Program-made: the position numbers and the translations under genes | Part shown: positions 16,098 to 24,175 of the stretch, one piece after another | How positions within the stretch are numbered: the first letter of the stretch is position 1 | How the letters are laid out: every line of letters starts with the position of its first letter | Notes under the pieces: model-generated | Databases searched by the model: none | Told to the model about the DNA's origin: nothing | The model's input: only the letters and a program-made list of their open reading frames with translations | Source of the DNA: Chersky-840 sp050011815 | Lineage (GTDB): Bacteria > Actinomycetota > Acidimicrobiia > Acidimicrobiales > UBA8190 | Direction of reading: 5' to 3' | Assembly (NCBI GenBank): GCA_050011815.1 | Contig: JBEKIJ010000017.1 | Location: forward strand, 1 to 64,000 | Length of the DNA stretch: 64,000 nucleotides

Positions 16098-17681
16098 GTG
16101 CCCGACACCCGGTCGGTCGTCGTCGTGGGGTCCGGGGCCGCCGGTTTGGCGGCCGCCCTGGCCGCGTCCGGCGCCGGGGCCGACGTCGTGGTGCTCGAGC
16201 GCGCCCACGCCGTCGGGGGCACCACGGCCATGTCGGGCGGGGTGGTGTGGATGCCGGCCAACGGGCGCCACGGACCCGCCGGCCCTGTCGAGGACAGTCC
16301 TGAGGACGCTTGCGCCTACCTGGAGGCGGCGGCCGAGGGGGATGTCGACGTGGCGCTGGTCGAGGCGTTCGTGTCCGACGCCCGGCGCGTCGCCGACGAG
16401 ATCGAACGGCGCACGCCCCTCGTGTGGGAGGTGCTCGACCACTGGCCCGACTACCGCGGCGAGCTCCCCGGCGCCAGGGCGGGGGGCCGGTCGCTGTGGC
16501 CCCGGTCGCTGTGCCTGTCGGCGGAGGTCGAGGGGCGCGTGCAGGCTGCCTTCGACCAGCCGTCCGCCCCGTCGACAAGCCCGTCCGCCCCGTCGGCGGA
16601 CCCGGCCGCTCCCGCCAACGACGGGGTGGTCCTCAGAGGGCACGTCCGGGGCCGGGCACTGGTGGGGGGGTTGCTCAGCGCGCTGATCGACGCCGGCGCG
16701 GACATCCGGACCGGGGCGCGCGCCACCGATCTCGTTGTCGAGGACGGGCGCGTGACCGGGGTCATGGTCGACGGGCAGCTCGAAGCCGGGCGGGTGGTGC
16801 TGGCGTCGGGGGGCTTTCAGCACGACAGTGCGCTCGTGGGTGAGTTCCTGGCCGGACCCCCCATCGCCCCCATGGGCAGCGCGGGATGTGACGGCGACGG
16901 CCTGCGCATGGCCCGGGAGGTCGACGCCACGCTCGGCAACACCGCCCGGGGCTGGTGGATGCCGGCCATGCACGTACCCGGCGAAGAGGTCGAGGGCGTG
17001 GCGCACTTTCGCCCCCTGCACGGTGAGCGGGCTCAACCGGGGGCGATCATGGTCGACCGGAGGGGGCGTCGCTTCGTCGACGAGGCGCAGAACTACGGCG
17101 ACGTCGGCAGAGCCATGCAGCGGGCCGGTGCGGACCGAGGTGACCTCCGATTCCCGGCCGCCCCGTGCTGGTTGGTGTTCGACGGCGCCTACCGTCGGCG
17201 TTACCCCGTGGGGCCGGTCGAGCCCGGTGGGCCCGACCCCGATTGGCTCGTCCGTGCCGACGACCTCGACGGACTGGCCCGGGCCCTGGGCATGGCGTCG
17301 GGCCCACTGCAAGACACCGTGACACGGTTCAACGCTGGCGCCGCGGTCGGCGAGGACCCGGAGTTCGGGCGGGGGTCGTTTCCCTACGACCGTTGGATCG
17401 GGGACCCGAGCGCCCCCCACCCCACGTTGGCACCACTGGGCGAGGCCCCCTTCTATGCCCTCGAGGTCCACCTCGGCTGCATGGGGACCAAAGGTGGGCC
17501 GCGCACCGACGCGTCCGGTCGCGTCCTGTCGTCGCGCCGGGTCCCCATCGACGGGCTCTACGCGGCCGGCAACGCCGCGGCGAGCCCCTTCGGCCCCGCC
17601 ACCGCCGCGGGCGGCGCCACCCTCGGGCCCGCCCTCGTCTTCGGCTTCCGGGCCGGCGAAGCCGCGGCGGGTGACCCGTGA
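16098..17681 (+). CDS. FAD-dependent 3-ketosteroid dehydrogenase-like protein
   Basis: A 527-residue flavoprotein of the fumarate reductase/KstD family. FAD-binding GSGAAGLAAALAASGAGADV lies at the N-terminus, followed by VVVLERAHAVGGTTAMSGG, and the second FAD segment GLYAAGNAAASPFGPATAAG is at the C-terminus. Family members insert double bonds into ketosteroid or related rings. Residues about 155-172 are a Ser/Pro/Ala low-complexity linker. The gene overlaps the next one (GTGA). The association with an oxygenase and a CoA ligase suggests degradation of a cyclic compound; steroid is only one option. Confidence 0.82.
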   Translation: MPDTRSVVVVGSGAAGLAAALAASGAGADVVVLERAHAVGGTTAMSGGVVWMPANGRHGPAGPVEDSPEDACAYLEAAAEGDVDVALVEAFVSDARRVADEIERRTPLVWEVLDHWPDYRGELPGARAGGRSLWPRSLCLSAEVEGRVQAAFDQPSAPSTSPSAPSADPAAPANDGVVLRGHVRGRALVGGLLSALIDAGADIRTGARATDLVVEDGRVTGVMVDGQLEAGRVVLASGGFQHDSALVGEFLAGPPIAPMGSAGCDGDGLRMAREVDATLGNTARGWWMPAMHVPGEEVEGVAHFRPLHGERAQPGAIMVDRRGRRFVDEAQNYGDVGRAMQRAGADRGDLRFPAAPCWLVFDGAYRRRYPVGPVEPGGPDPDWLVRADDLDGLARALGMASGPLQDTVTRFNAGAAVGEDPEFGRGSFPYDRWIGDPSAPHPTLAPLGEAPFYALEVHLGCMGTKGGPRTDASGRVLSSRRVPIDGLYAAGNAAASPFGPATAAGGATLGPALVFGFRAGEAAAGDP

Positions 17682-19064
17682 GCGGCCCGGCGAGCGGCCC
17701 GGTGAGCGGACCGGCGAGCGGCCCCGTGAGCGGACCGGCGAGCGGGCTTCCCCATGGAGCACGGCTCATGCAGGCGTTGCTCGACCACGACACCCGCCCG
17801 GTGCCCGCGGTGTTGCGGTCGGTCGGCGACGCCTCGCCGGGAACGACCACCGTGTCGCGCCTGCGCTACACGAGCCGGGCCGTGCACGAGCTCGAGGTCG
17901 ACAGGGTGTGGCGGCGGGTGTGGCAGATGGCGTGCCGGGAGGAACAGATCCCCGACGTCGGTGACTGCGTCGTCTACAGCGCCCCGGGGATATCGCTCGT
18001 GATCGTGCGCACCGGGCCCGGGGAGATCCGCGCCTTTCACAATTCCTGTCTGCACCGGGGGACACAGCTCAGGACCCAGCCCGGTCGTATCGGCGAGCTG
18101 CGGTGCCCCTTCCACGGGTTCACCTGGAACCTCGACGGGACGTTCGCGGGGATGCCCTGCCCGTGGGACTTCCCCCACGTCGACACCGCCACCCCTGGGG
18201 CGGTGGGGTGGGTTCGTGTTCGTGTCGACCGACCCCGAAACCGAGAGCCTCGAGGAGTACCTCGAGATCCTTCCCGGGCACTTCGCGGCGTGGGACCTCG
18301 GGGACCGCTATCTCAGCGCGCACGTCGTGCGGGTCGTCCCGTGCAATTGGAAGGTCGCCCTCGAGGCCTTCATCGAGAGCTACCACACCGTGGCGGTCCA
18401 TCCCCAGCTGCTCAAGACGAGCGGGGACACCCAGACCCAGTACGACGTGTACGAAGGGGTCCGACACGTGAACCGCATGATCACCCCGGTCGGGATCGCC
18501 AGCGGGCACGTCGAGCACGACGTGGGGGAGCAGGACATCCTCGACGCCATGTTCCTCACCAAGGACGACGAGGACGCCGTGGTCCCCGACGGGGGCAGCG
18601 CCCGCCAGGTCCTGGCCGAGCGCACCCGTCGGCAGCTGGCCCAGCGCACCGGAGGCGACTACTCCCAGATCACCGACTGCGAGGCCCTCGACGCCATCGA
18701 GTACTTCGTGTTCCCCAACTTCGTGCCCTGGGCGGGGTATACGACGCCGCTCGTCTACCGGTTCCGACCCCACGGTGACGACCACACCGCGGCGGTCATG
18801 GACGTCATGCTGCTCGAGCCGGTGCCGGTGTCGGGCCCGAGACCACCGGCGGCGCCGACCCGTCACCTCGAGGCCGGCGAGCGGTGGGCGGATGCTCCGG
18901 AGCTCGGATACCTCGGCCGCATCCTCGACCAGGACACCGCCACCCTGGGGCGGGTCCAGCGCGGCCTGCAGGGCGCCGCGGGGCCCGAGGTGACCCTGGC
19001 CCGCTACCAGGAGAGCCGCATCCGGCACTTCCACGCCACCCTCGGCGAGTACCTGGGGGAGTGA
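17678..19064 (+). pseudogene. Rieske oxygenase alpha subunit, frameshifted
   Basis: An aromatic-ring-hydroxylating dioxygenase large subunit split over two frames. The first frame carries the Rieske 2Fe-2S motif (CLHRGTQLRTQPGRIGELRC then PFHGFTWNLDG). The second carries the mononuclear-iron site (NWKVALEAFIESYHTVAVHP) and DCEALDAIEYFVFPNF. Near 18191-18200 an extra base breaks the frame: removing one C from the CCCC run restores TATLGRWGGFVFVSTDP, matching the family's WGGFVFV motif. This is either a recent frameshift or a homopolymer sequencing error; everything else looks intact. The GTG overlaps the upstream stop; ATG 17768 is an alternative start after a repeat. Confidence 0.85.
17679..17746. 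repeat. 24-bp tandem repeat at the 5' end of the Rieske gene
   Basis: Nearly three copies of a 24-base unit built from alternating GCGAGCGGCCCG and GTGAGCGGACCG halves. In frame it encodes SGPASGPV repeats ahead of the conserved domain, and it begins in the overlap with the upstream gene's stop. Each GTGAGC is also a potential start codon. Confidence 0.8.
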
Positions 19065-20683
19065 CCGTGCCCCGTTCCTCGCACGTGACCGAATCGGTGT
19101 GGGACGCGGACGACAGCGAGCCCGTGCTCGACACCACGGTGGGGTCGATCCTGCGCGCCGCGGCGCGCCGGAGCCCCCACACCACGGCCCTCGTGGCCGG
19201 TGGCGCGGATCCGGTCCGGCGGCGGCGGTGGACCTACGCCGAGCTCCTCGCCGAGGCCGAGCGCGTGGCCTCCGCGCTGGCGAGCCGGTTCGGGCCCGGC
19301 GAGCGAGTGGCGGTGCTGGCCACGAGCATCCCCGAGTCCCTCGTCCTCACCTACGGGGCCGCGCTGGCGGGGCTGGTGCTCGTGCCGGTCAACCCCGCCC
19401 TGCGGGCCGACGAGCTCCGGCACGTGCTCGGGCAATCGGGGTGCGCGGGTGTCTTCCTCGTCCCCGAGCACCGCGGGCACGACCTGGCCGCCACGATCGC
19501 CGGGCTCGGTCCCGACCTGCCCGCGCTGCGGGAGGTCGTGGTCTTCGACGAGTGGGAGTCGTGGTGCGCATCGGCGCCGCCCCCGGGCTCCGACAACGAC
19601 TCGCAGGCCCGGGTGGTCACCCCCGATGACGTCGCCCAACTCGTCTACACCTCGGGGACCACGGGGTCGCCCAAGGGAGCCCTGCTCACCCATGGGGGCA
19701 TGACCAACGCGGCGCGCTTCGGGGCCATGCGGTTCGGGATGCGGCCCGGTGACGTCTACGTCCAGACCATGCCCCTCTTCCACGTGGGCGGCCAGGTGGT
19801 GTCGTTCCAGCTGTGCCAGCTCTCGGCCACGGCGGTGTTGGTCCCGGCGTTCGACCCGGGCCTCGTCCTCGAGCTCGTCGAGACCGAGGCGGCCACGCTC
19901 ACCTGTGGGGTGCCCACCATGCTGCTGGCCCTCGTCGACCACCCCGACTTCTCTCGCCGGGACCTCTCGTCGTTGCGGTCGGTGAGCGGGGGAGGCGCGG
20001 TCGTTCCCGCCGAGCTCGTGGCGCACATCGAGCGCGCCCTCGGGGTCCAATTCGCCGTGGTGTTCGGCCAGACCGAAGCGTGCGGGTTCATCTCCCAGAC
20101 CCGGCTCGACGACAGCGACGAGGACAAGGGGGCCACCTTGGGGAGCCCCCTTCCCGGCGTGGGGGCCCGGGTGGTGGACCCCGACCGCGGTGTGGTGGTG
20201 GGGCGGGGCGAGGTGGGAGAGCTCGAGGTCCGCGGTCCCAACGTCATGGCCGGCTACCACGAGCTCCCCGAGGAGACCGCGGCGGCCATCGGGCCGGGGG
20301 GCTGGCTGCGCACCGGTGACCTGGTGACCATGGACGACCGTGGGTACCTGCGCATGACGGGGCGGCTCAAGGAGATGATCGTCTCGGGGGGCGAGAACAT
20401 CTTCCCGGTGGAGATCGAGGCCGTCCTCCTCGAGCATCCCGACGTCGCACAGGCCGCGGTGGTGGGCGTCCCCGACCAACGGTGGGGCGAGGCGGCGGTG
20501 GCGGTCATCGTCCCCGCCGCGGCGCGGACGCCGGACCCGCCCGACCTCGAGGCGTTCCTGCGCGATCGGATGGCGGCGTTCAAGGTTCCCCGTCGCTGGG
20601 CGTTCGTCGAGGAGCTGCCCCGCACGGCATCGGGCAAGGTCCAGAAGCACGTGGTCCGGGACGCGCTCGTCGCCGGTCCGTAG
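19061..20683 (+). CDS. Acyl-CoA synthetase (AMP-forming)
   Basis: A 540-residue adenylate-forming ligase that activates a carboxylic acid to its CoA thioester. It has the AMP-binding motif YTSGTTGSPKGALLTHGG, the hinge region WLRTGDLVTMDDRGYLRMTG, GRLKEMIVSGGENIFPVE, and the catalytic lysine near the end in PRTASGKVQKHVV. The start is the GTG overlapping the Rieske stop (19061); a second GTG two codons later is possible. The neighbours fit activation of an aromatic, cyclic or fatty acid. The acid is unknown. Confidence 0.9.
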   Translation: MTVPRSSHVTESVWDADDSEPVLDTTVGSILRAAARRSPHTTALVAGGADPVRRRRWTYAELLAEAERVASALASRFGPGERVAVLATSIPESLVLTYGAALAGLVLVPVNPALRADELRHVLGQSGCAGVFLVPEHRGHDLAATIAGLGPDLPALREVVVFDEWESWCASAPPPGSDNDSQARVVTPDDVAQLVYTSGTTGSPKGALLTHGGMTNAARFGAMRFGMRPGDVYVQTMPLFHVGGQVVSFQLCQLSATAVLVPAFDPGLVLELVETEAATLTCGVPTMLLALVDHPDFSRRDLSSLRSVSGGGAVVPAELVAHIERALGVQFAVVFGQTEACGFISQTRLDDSDEDKGATLGSPLPGVGARVVDPDRGVVVGRGEVGELEVRGPNVMAGYHELPEETAAAIGPGGWLRTGDLVTMDDRGYLRMTGRLKEMIVSGGENIFPVEIEAVLLEHPDVAQAAVVGVPDQRWGEAAVAVIVPAAARTPDPPDLEAFLRDRMAAFKVPRRWAFVEELPRTASGKVQKHVVRDALVAGP

Positions 20684-20686
20684 GGT
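20681..20686 (+). promoter_or_regulatory. -10 box overlapping the ligase stop codon
   Basis: TAGGGT, 6 bases before the ATG at 20693. Its first three bases are the TAG stop of the acyl-CoA synthetase, so the stop codon doubles as part of the next gene's promoter. Confidence 0.55.
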
Positions 20687-20692
20687 CCGGGC

Positions 20693-22315
20693 ATGGAGCG
20701 CTACGACCGACGCCGGTTCCTGCGGGGGGGCGGGCTGGTGGTGGCGGGCGCGGCGTCGGCCTCGCTGTGGGGATGCGGTGACGACCAGAGCGGCACGTCG
20801 CACCGGGGCCCCTCCCCGACGGCGTCGCCGTCGGCTTCGACGACCTCCACGACGCTCGCCCTCGACGCGGCGGCGTGGTCGGCGCTGGCCACGTCGTTGT
20901 CGGGGCGTCTGGTGCTCCCCTCGAGCCCGAGCTATGCCACAGACCGCCTCCTCTACGACCCCCGCTTCGACGACCTCAATCCCGCCGCGGTGGCCTATTG
21001 CGCGTCGCCCTCGGACGTCCAGCGGTGCGTGTCGTTCGCCCGGGCGCACGGTATCGACCCCATCCCCCGGTGCGGGGGCCACAGCTACGGCGGCTACTCG
21101 AGCGGGCCCGGGCTCGTCGTCGACGTCACGCCCATGGACACGGTGACCGTGACGCGCGCCGCGGGCGCACCGCGGACCGACGCCGTGGTGGGGGCGGGGA
21201 CGCTCCTGGTTGATCTCTACGACCAATTGGCCCGGGCGGGGGTGCTCGTCCCGGGGGGGTCGTGCCCGACGGTGGGGATCTCGGGGCTGGCCCTGGGGGG
21301 AGGGGTCGGCGTCGTCGGTCGGAAGTACGGGCTCACCTGTGACGCCATCTTGTCGGTGGACATCGTCACCGCCGACGGCCGCCTCCTGCGCTGTGACGCC
21401 TCGACCCACGACGACCTGTACTGGGCCTGTCGGGGTGGGGGCGGAGGGAACTTCGGCGTGGTCACCTCCTTCACGTTCCGGGCCGCACCCATCCCCGAGT
21501 TGGCGCTGTTCACCTTGGACTGGCCGTGGGCCGCCGCCGCCGAGGTCCTCGGGTCATGGTTCGAGTGGCAGCACGGCGGGCCCGACGAGCTGTGGTCGAA
21601 CTGTCAGCTCCTGTCCACCGGGACCGCCACCACGGTGCGCACGGCGGGGATGTTGGTGGGCTCGCCGTCCTCGCTCGGGTCGCTCGTCGACGCGCTCGTC
21701 CAAGGCGTGGGGAGCGCACCCTCGTACCGGTTCGTGGGACCCGAGGAGTATCTCCACGCCATGCTGGTCGAGGCCGGGTGCGAGAGCCTCGATGTGGCCC
21801 AGTGCCATCTCACCACGCAGAACCCGGCGGGGACCCTCGACCGGGCCGGGTCGGTGGCCTCGTCCGCCTACGTGTCGGCTCTCCCGCCCGCGGCGGGCAT
21901 CGACGCGTTCGTCTCGACCGTGGTCGATCTCTCCCAAACCCTTCCCGGGCTCGGGGGCGGGCTCGTCTTCGACGCCCTGGGAGGCGCCATCAACGCCGTC
22001 GAGCCCGGCGACACCGCCTTCGTCCACCGCAACGCCGTGTGCGGGATCGAGGCGAGCGTGGCCACCGGGGCGAGCCCGTCGGCGGTGAGCCAGGGGCGGT
22101 CATGGTTGGCGCACTTCGCCGGCGCGGCGGCGGGCTATGTCGACGGGTCGGCCTACCAGAACTACATCGACCCCACCCTCGTCGATTGGCAGCAGGCCTA
22201 CTACGGGCCGAATCTCGGTCGGCTGGTGGCGGTGAAGGCCGCCTACGACCCCGACGACGTGTTCCACTTCGCCCAGTCCATCCCCACCTCGCTCGCCCCC
22301 GGAGCCAAGACCTGA
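20693..22315 (+). CDS. Secreted FAD-linked oxidase (BBE-like)
   Basis: A 540-residue berberine-bridge-type oxidase. A Tat-like lipoprotein signal (YDRRRFLRGGGLVVAGAASA) ends in the lipobox LWGC. FAD would be bicovalently held by the histidine in RCGGHSYGGYSSGP and the cysteine in GLTCDAIL. PTVGISGLALGGGVGVVGRK is the PP-loop region, and the C-terminal BBE domain ends QAYYGPNLGRLVAVKAAYDP. Relatives oxidise carbohydrates or alcohols outside the cell using oxygen. The substrate is unknown. Confidence 0.88.
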   Translation: MERYDRRRFLRGGGLVVAGAASASLWGCGDDQSGTSHRGPSPTASPSASTTSTTLALDAAAWSALATSLSGRLVLPSSPSYATDRLLYDPRFDDLNPAAVAYCASPSDVQRCVSFARAHGIDPIPRCGGHSYGGYSSGPGLVVDVTPMDTVTVTRAAGAPRTDAVVGAGTLLVDLYDQLARAGVLVPGGSCPTVGISGLALGGGVGVVGRKYGLTCDAILSVDIVTADGRLLRCDASTHDDLYWACRGGGGGNFGVVTSFTFRAAPIPELALFTLDWPWAAAAEVLGSWFEWQHGGPDELWSNCQLLSTGTATTVRTAGMLVGSPSSLGSLVDALVQGVGSAPSYRFVGPEEYLHAMLVEAGCESLDVAQCHLTTQNPAGTLDRAGSVASSAYVSALPPAAGIDAFVSTVVDLSQTLPGLGGGLVFDALGGAINAVEPGDTAFVHRNAVCGIEASVATGASPSAVSQGRSWLAHFAGAAAGYVDGSAYQNYIDPTLVDWQQAYYGPNLGRLVAVKAAYDPDDVFHFAQSIPTSLAPGAKT

Positions 22316-22399
22316 GAGAGGCCATCGGGCCCCGGCTCGGAGGCTTGTGCGGGCGATCGGGCCGATGCCACCATGGAAGGCCTAGGCAGGAGGCAGCCC

Positions 22400-24124
22400 G
22401 TGCACGACCTGGTCGTTCGAGCCGGAACCGTCGTGGACGGCACGGGAGCCCCGGCCCGCACCGCCGATGTGGCGGTGGACGCCGGGCGGATCACCGCCGT
22501 GGGCGACCTCGCCGGGGTGGCCGCCCGACAGACGATCGACGCTGATGGCGCCCTCGTCACCCCGGGGTGGGTGGACATCCACACCCACTACGACGGACAG
22601 GCGACCTGGGACGAGGTCCTGGCTCCGAGCGCATGGCACGGGGTGACGACCATCGTCACCGGCAACTGCGGCGTCGGCTTCGCGCCGGCTCGTCCCGACC
22701 AGCACGACTGGCTCATCGGCCTCATGGAGGGTGTCGAGGACATCCCCGGCACCGCCCTGGCCGAAGGGATGGCGTGGGACTGGGAGAGCTTCCCCGACTA
22801 TCTCGACGCCCTCGACCGCCGCCGGTTCACGGTGGACGTCGGCACGCAGATCGCCCACGGCGCCGTGCGGGCCTATGTCATGGGTGAGCGGGGAGCGCGC
22901 AACGAGGTGGCCGACGGCGACGACATCGCCGCCATGCGGGCCATCGTGAAAGAGGCCGTCGTCGCCGGGGCGCTGGGGTTCTCCACCTCGCGCACCATCG
23001 CCCACCGGGCCATCGACGGCGAGCCCGTCCCCGGGACCTTCGCGGCCGAGGACGAGCTGTTCGGGATCGGCACCGCCCTCGGCGAGCTGGGCGCGGGGAT
23101 CTTCGAGCTGGCGCCGGCCGGGGTGGCCGGCGAGGACGTCATCGCACCGGCCAGGGAGGTGGACTGGATGCGGCGCCTGTCGCTCTCCATCGGGCGCCCG
23201 GTCACCTTCGCCCTCCTCCAGATCTCCGACGCCCCGGACCTGTGGCGCGAGCTCATGGCGGAGTCCTTGCGGGCCGCCGACGAGGGCGCCCAACTGTGGC
23301 CCCAGGTGGCGGCGCGCGCCACCGGGCTGCTGACCGGTCTGCACACCTCGTACTGCCTCTTCGACTCCATCCCCGCCTACCAGGCCGTCAAGGCGCGCAA
23401 CCTCAGCGACGAGGCCCTGGTCCGGGCGCTGTGCGACCCGGCGGTGCACGACGCCATCGTGTCGTTTGAGCCCGAGCCCGAGCACCGCGCCGCCCTCGAC
23501 CGCGCCTACGCGGTCAACTTCGTCCTCGGCACCCCGCCCGACTACGAGCCGGGCCCCGAGCGCTCGCTGGCGTCGATCGCGGCCGCGGCCGGACGCCATC
23601 CGCTCGAGGTCGCCTACGAGGTCATGCTCGAGGCCGGCGGGCACGGGCTCCTCTACTTCCCGATCCTCAACTACGCCTCGATGAGCCTCGAGCCGGTGCG
23701 GGAGATGCTCCTGCACCCCCGGGCCGTGGCCGGTCTGGGCGACGGCGGGGCGCACTGCGGCGTCATCTGCGACTCGCCCCAGCCGACGTTCATGCTGTCG
23801 CACTGGACGCGTGACCGCACCCGGGGCGAGGTGCTGCCCCTGGAGTGGGTGGTGAAGAAGCAGACCTCGGACACCGCCCGCCTCTACGGCCTGGGCGACC
23901 GGGGCACGCTCGAGCCCGGCATGATCGCCGATCTGAACGTCGTCGACTACGAGCACCTGCAGCTGGGGACGCCCACGGTGGTCAGGGACCTGCCGGCGGG
24001 GGGACGACGGCTCATGCAGGACGCGGTCGGCTATCTGGCCACGATCAAGTCGGGGGAGACCACCTTCGACAACGGGCGCGACACCGGGGCGCGTCCCGGC
24101 GCGCTCGTGCGCGGCGCCCGCTGA
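22400..24124 (+). CDS. N-acyl-D-amino-acid deacylase-like amidohydrolase
   Basis: A 574-residue metal-dependent amidohydrolase. It opens HDLVVRAGTVVDGTGAPART; the metal-binding motif is DIHTHYDGQATWD, and GNCGVGFAPARP, GALGFSTSRTIAH and LGDGGAHCGVICDSP follow. It hydrolyses N-acyl-D-amino acids or related amides. The longer frame starts at ATG 22373, but GTG 22400 has a perfect AGGAGG five bases ahead and gives the usual family start. One of the few genes here with a strong Shine-Dalgarno. Confidence 0.87.
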   Translation: MHDLVVRAGTVVDGTGAPARTADVAVDAGRITAVGDLAGVAARQTIDADGALVTPGWVDIHTHYDGQATWDEVLAPSAWHGVTTIVTGNCGVGFAPARPDQHDWLIGLMEGVEDIPGTALAEGMAWDWESFPDYLDALDRRRFTVDVGTQIAHGAVRAYVMGERGARNEVADGDDIAAMRAIVKEAVVAGALGFSTSRTIAHRAIDGEPVPGTFAAEDELFGIGTALGELGAGIFELAPAGVAGEDVIAPAREVDWMRRLSLSIGRPVTFALLQISDAPDLWRELMAESLRAADEGAQLWPQVAARATGLLTGLHTSYCLFDSIPAYQAVKARNLSDEALVRALCDPAVHDAIVSFEPEPEHRAALDRAYAVNFVLGTPPDYEPGPERSLASIAAAAGRHPLEVAYEVMLEAGGHGLLYFPILNYASMSLEPVREMLLHPRAVAGLGDGGAHCGVICDSPQPTFMLSHWTRDRTRGEVLPLEWVVKKQTSDTARLYGLGDRGTLEPGMIADLNVVDYEHLQLGTPTVVRDLPAGGRRLMQDAVGYLATIKSGETTFDNGRDTGARPGALVRGAR

Positions 24125-24162
24125 CGCCGTCCCGACAGTGCCGGTGGCGGCCGGAGACGGCA

Positions 24163-24168
24163 TACGGT
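24163..24168 (+). promoter_or_regulatory. -10 box, leaderless start of the E1 gene
   Basis: TACGGT with a 7-base gap to the ATG at 24176; no Shine-Dalgarno. It favours ATG 24176 over the GTG at 24167. Confidence 0.5.
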
Positions 24169-24175
24169 GGGGCCG

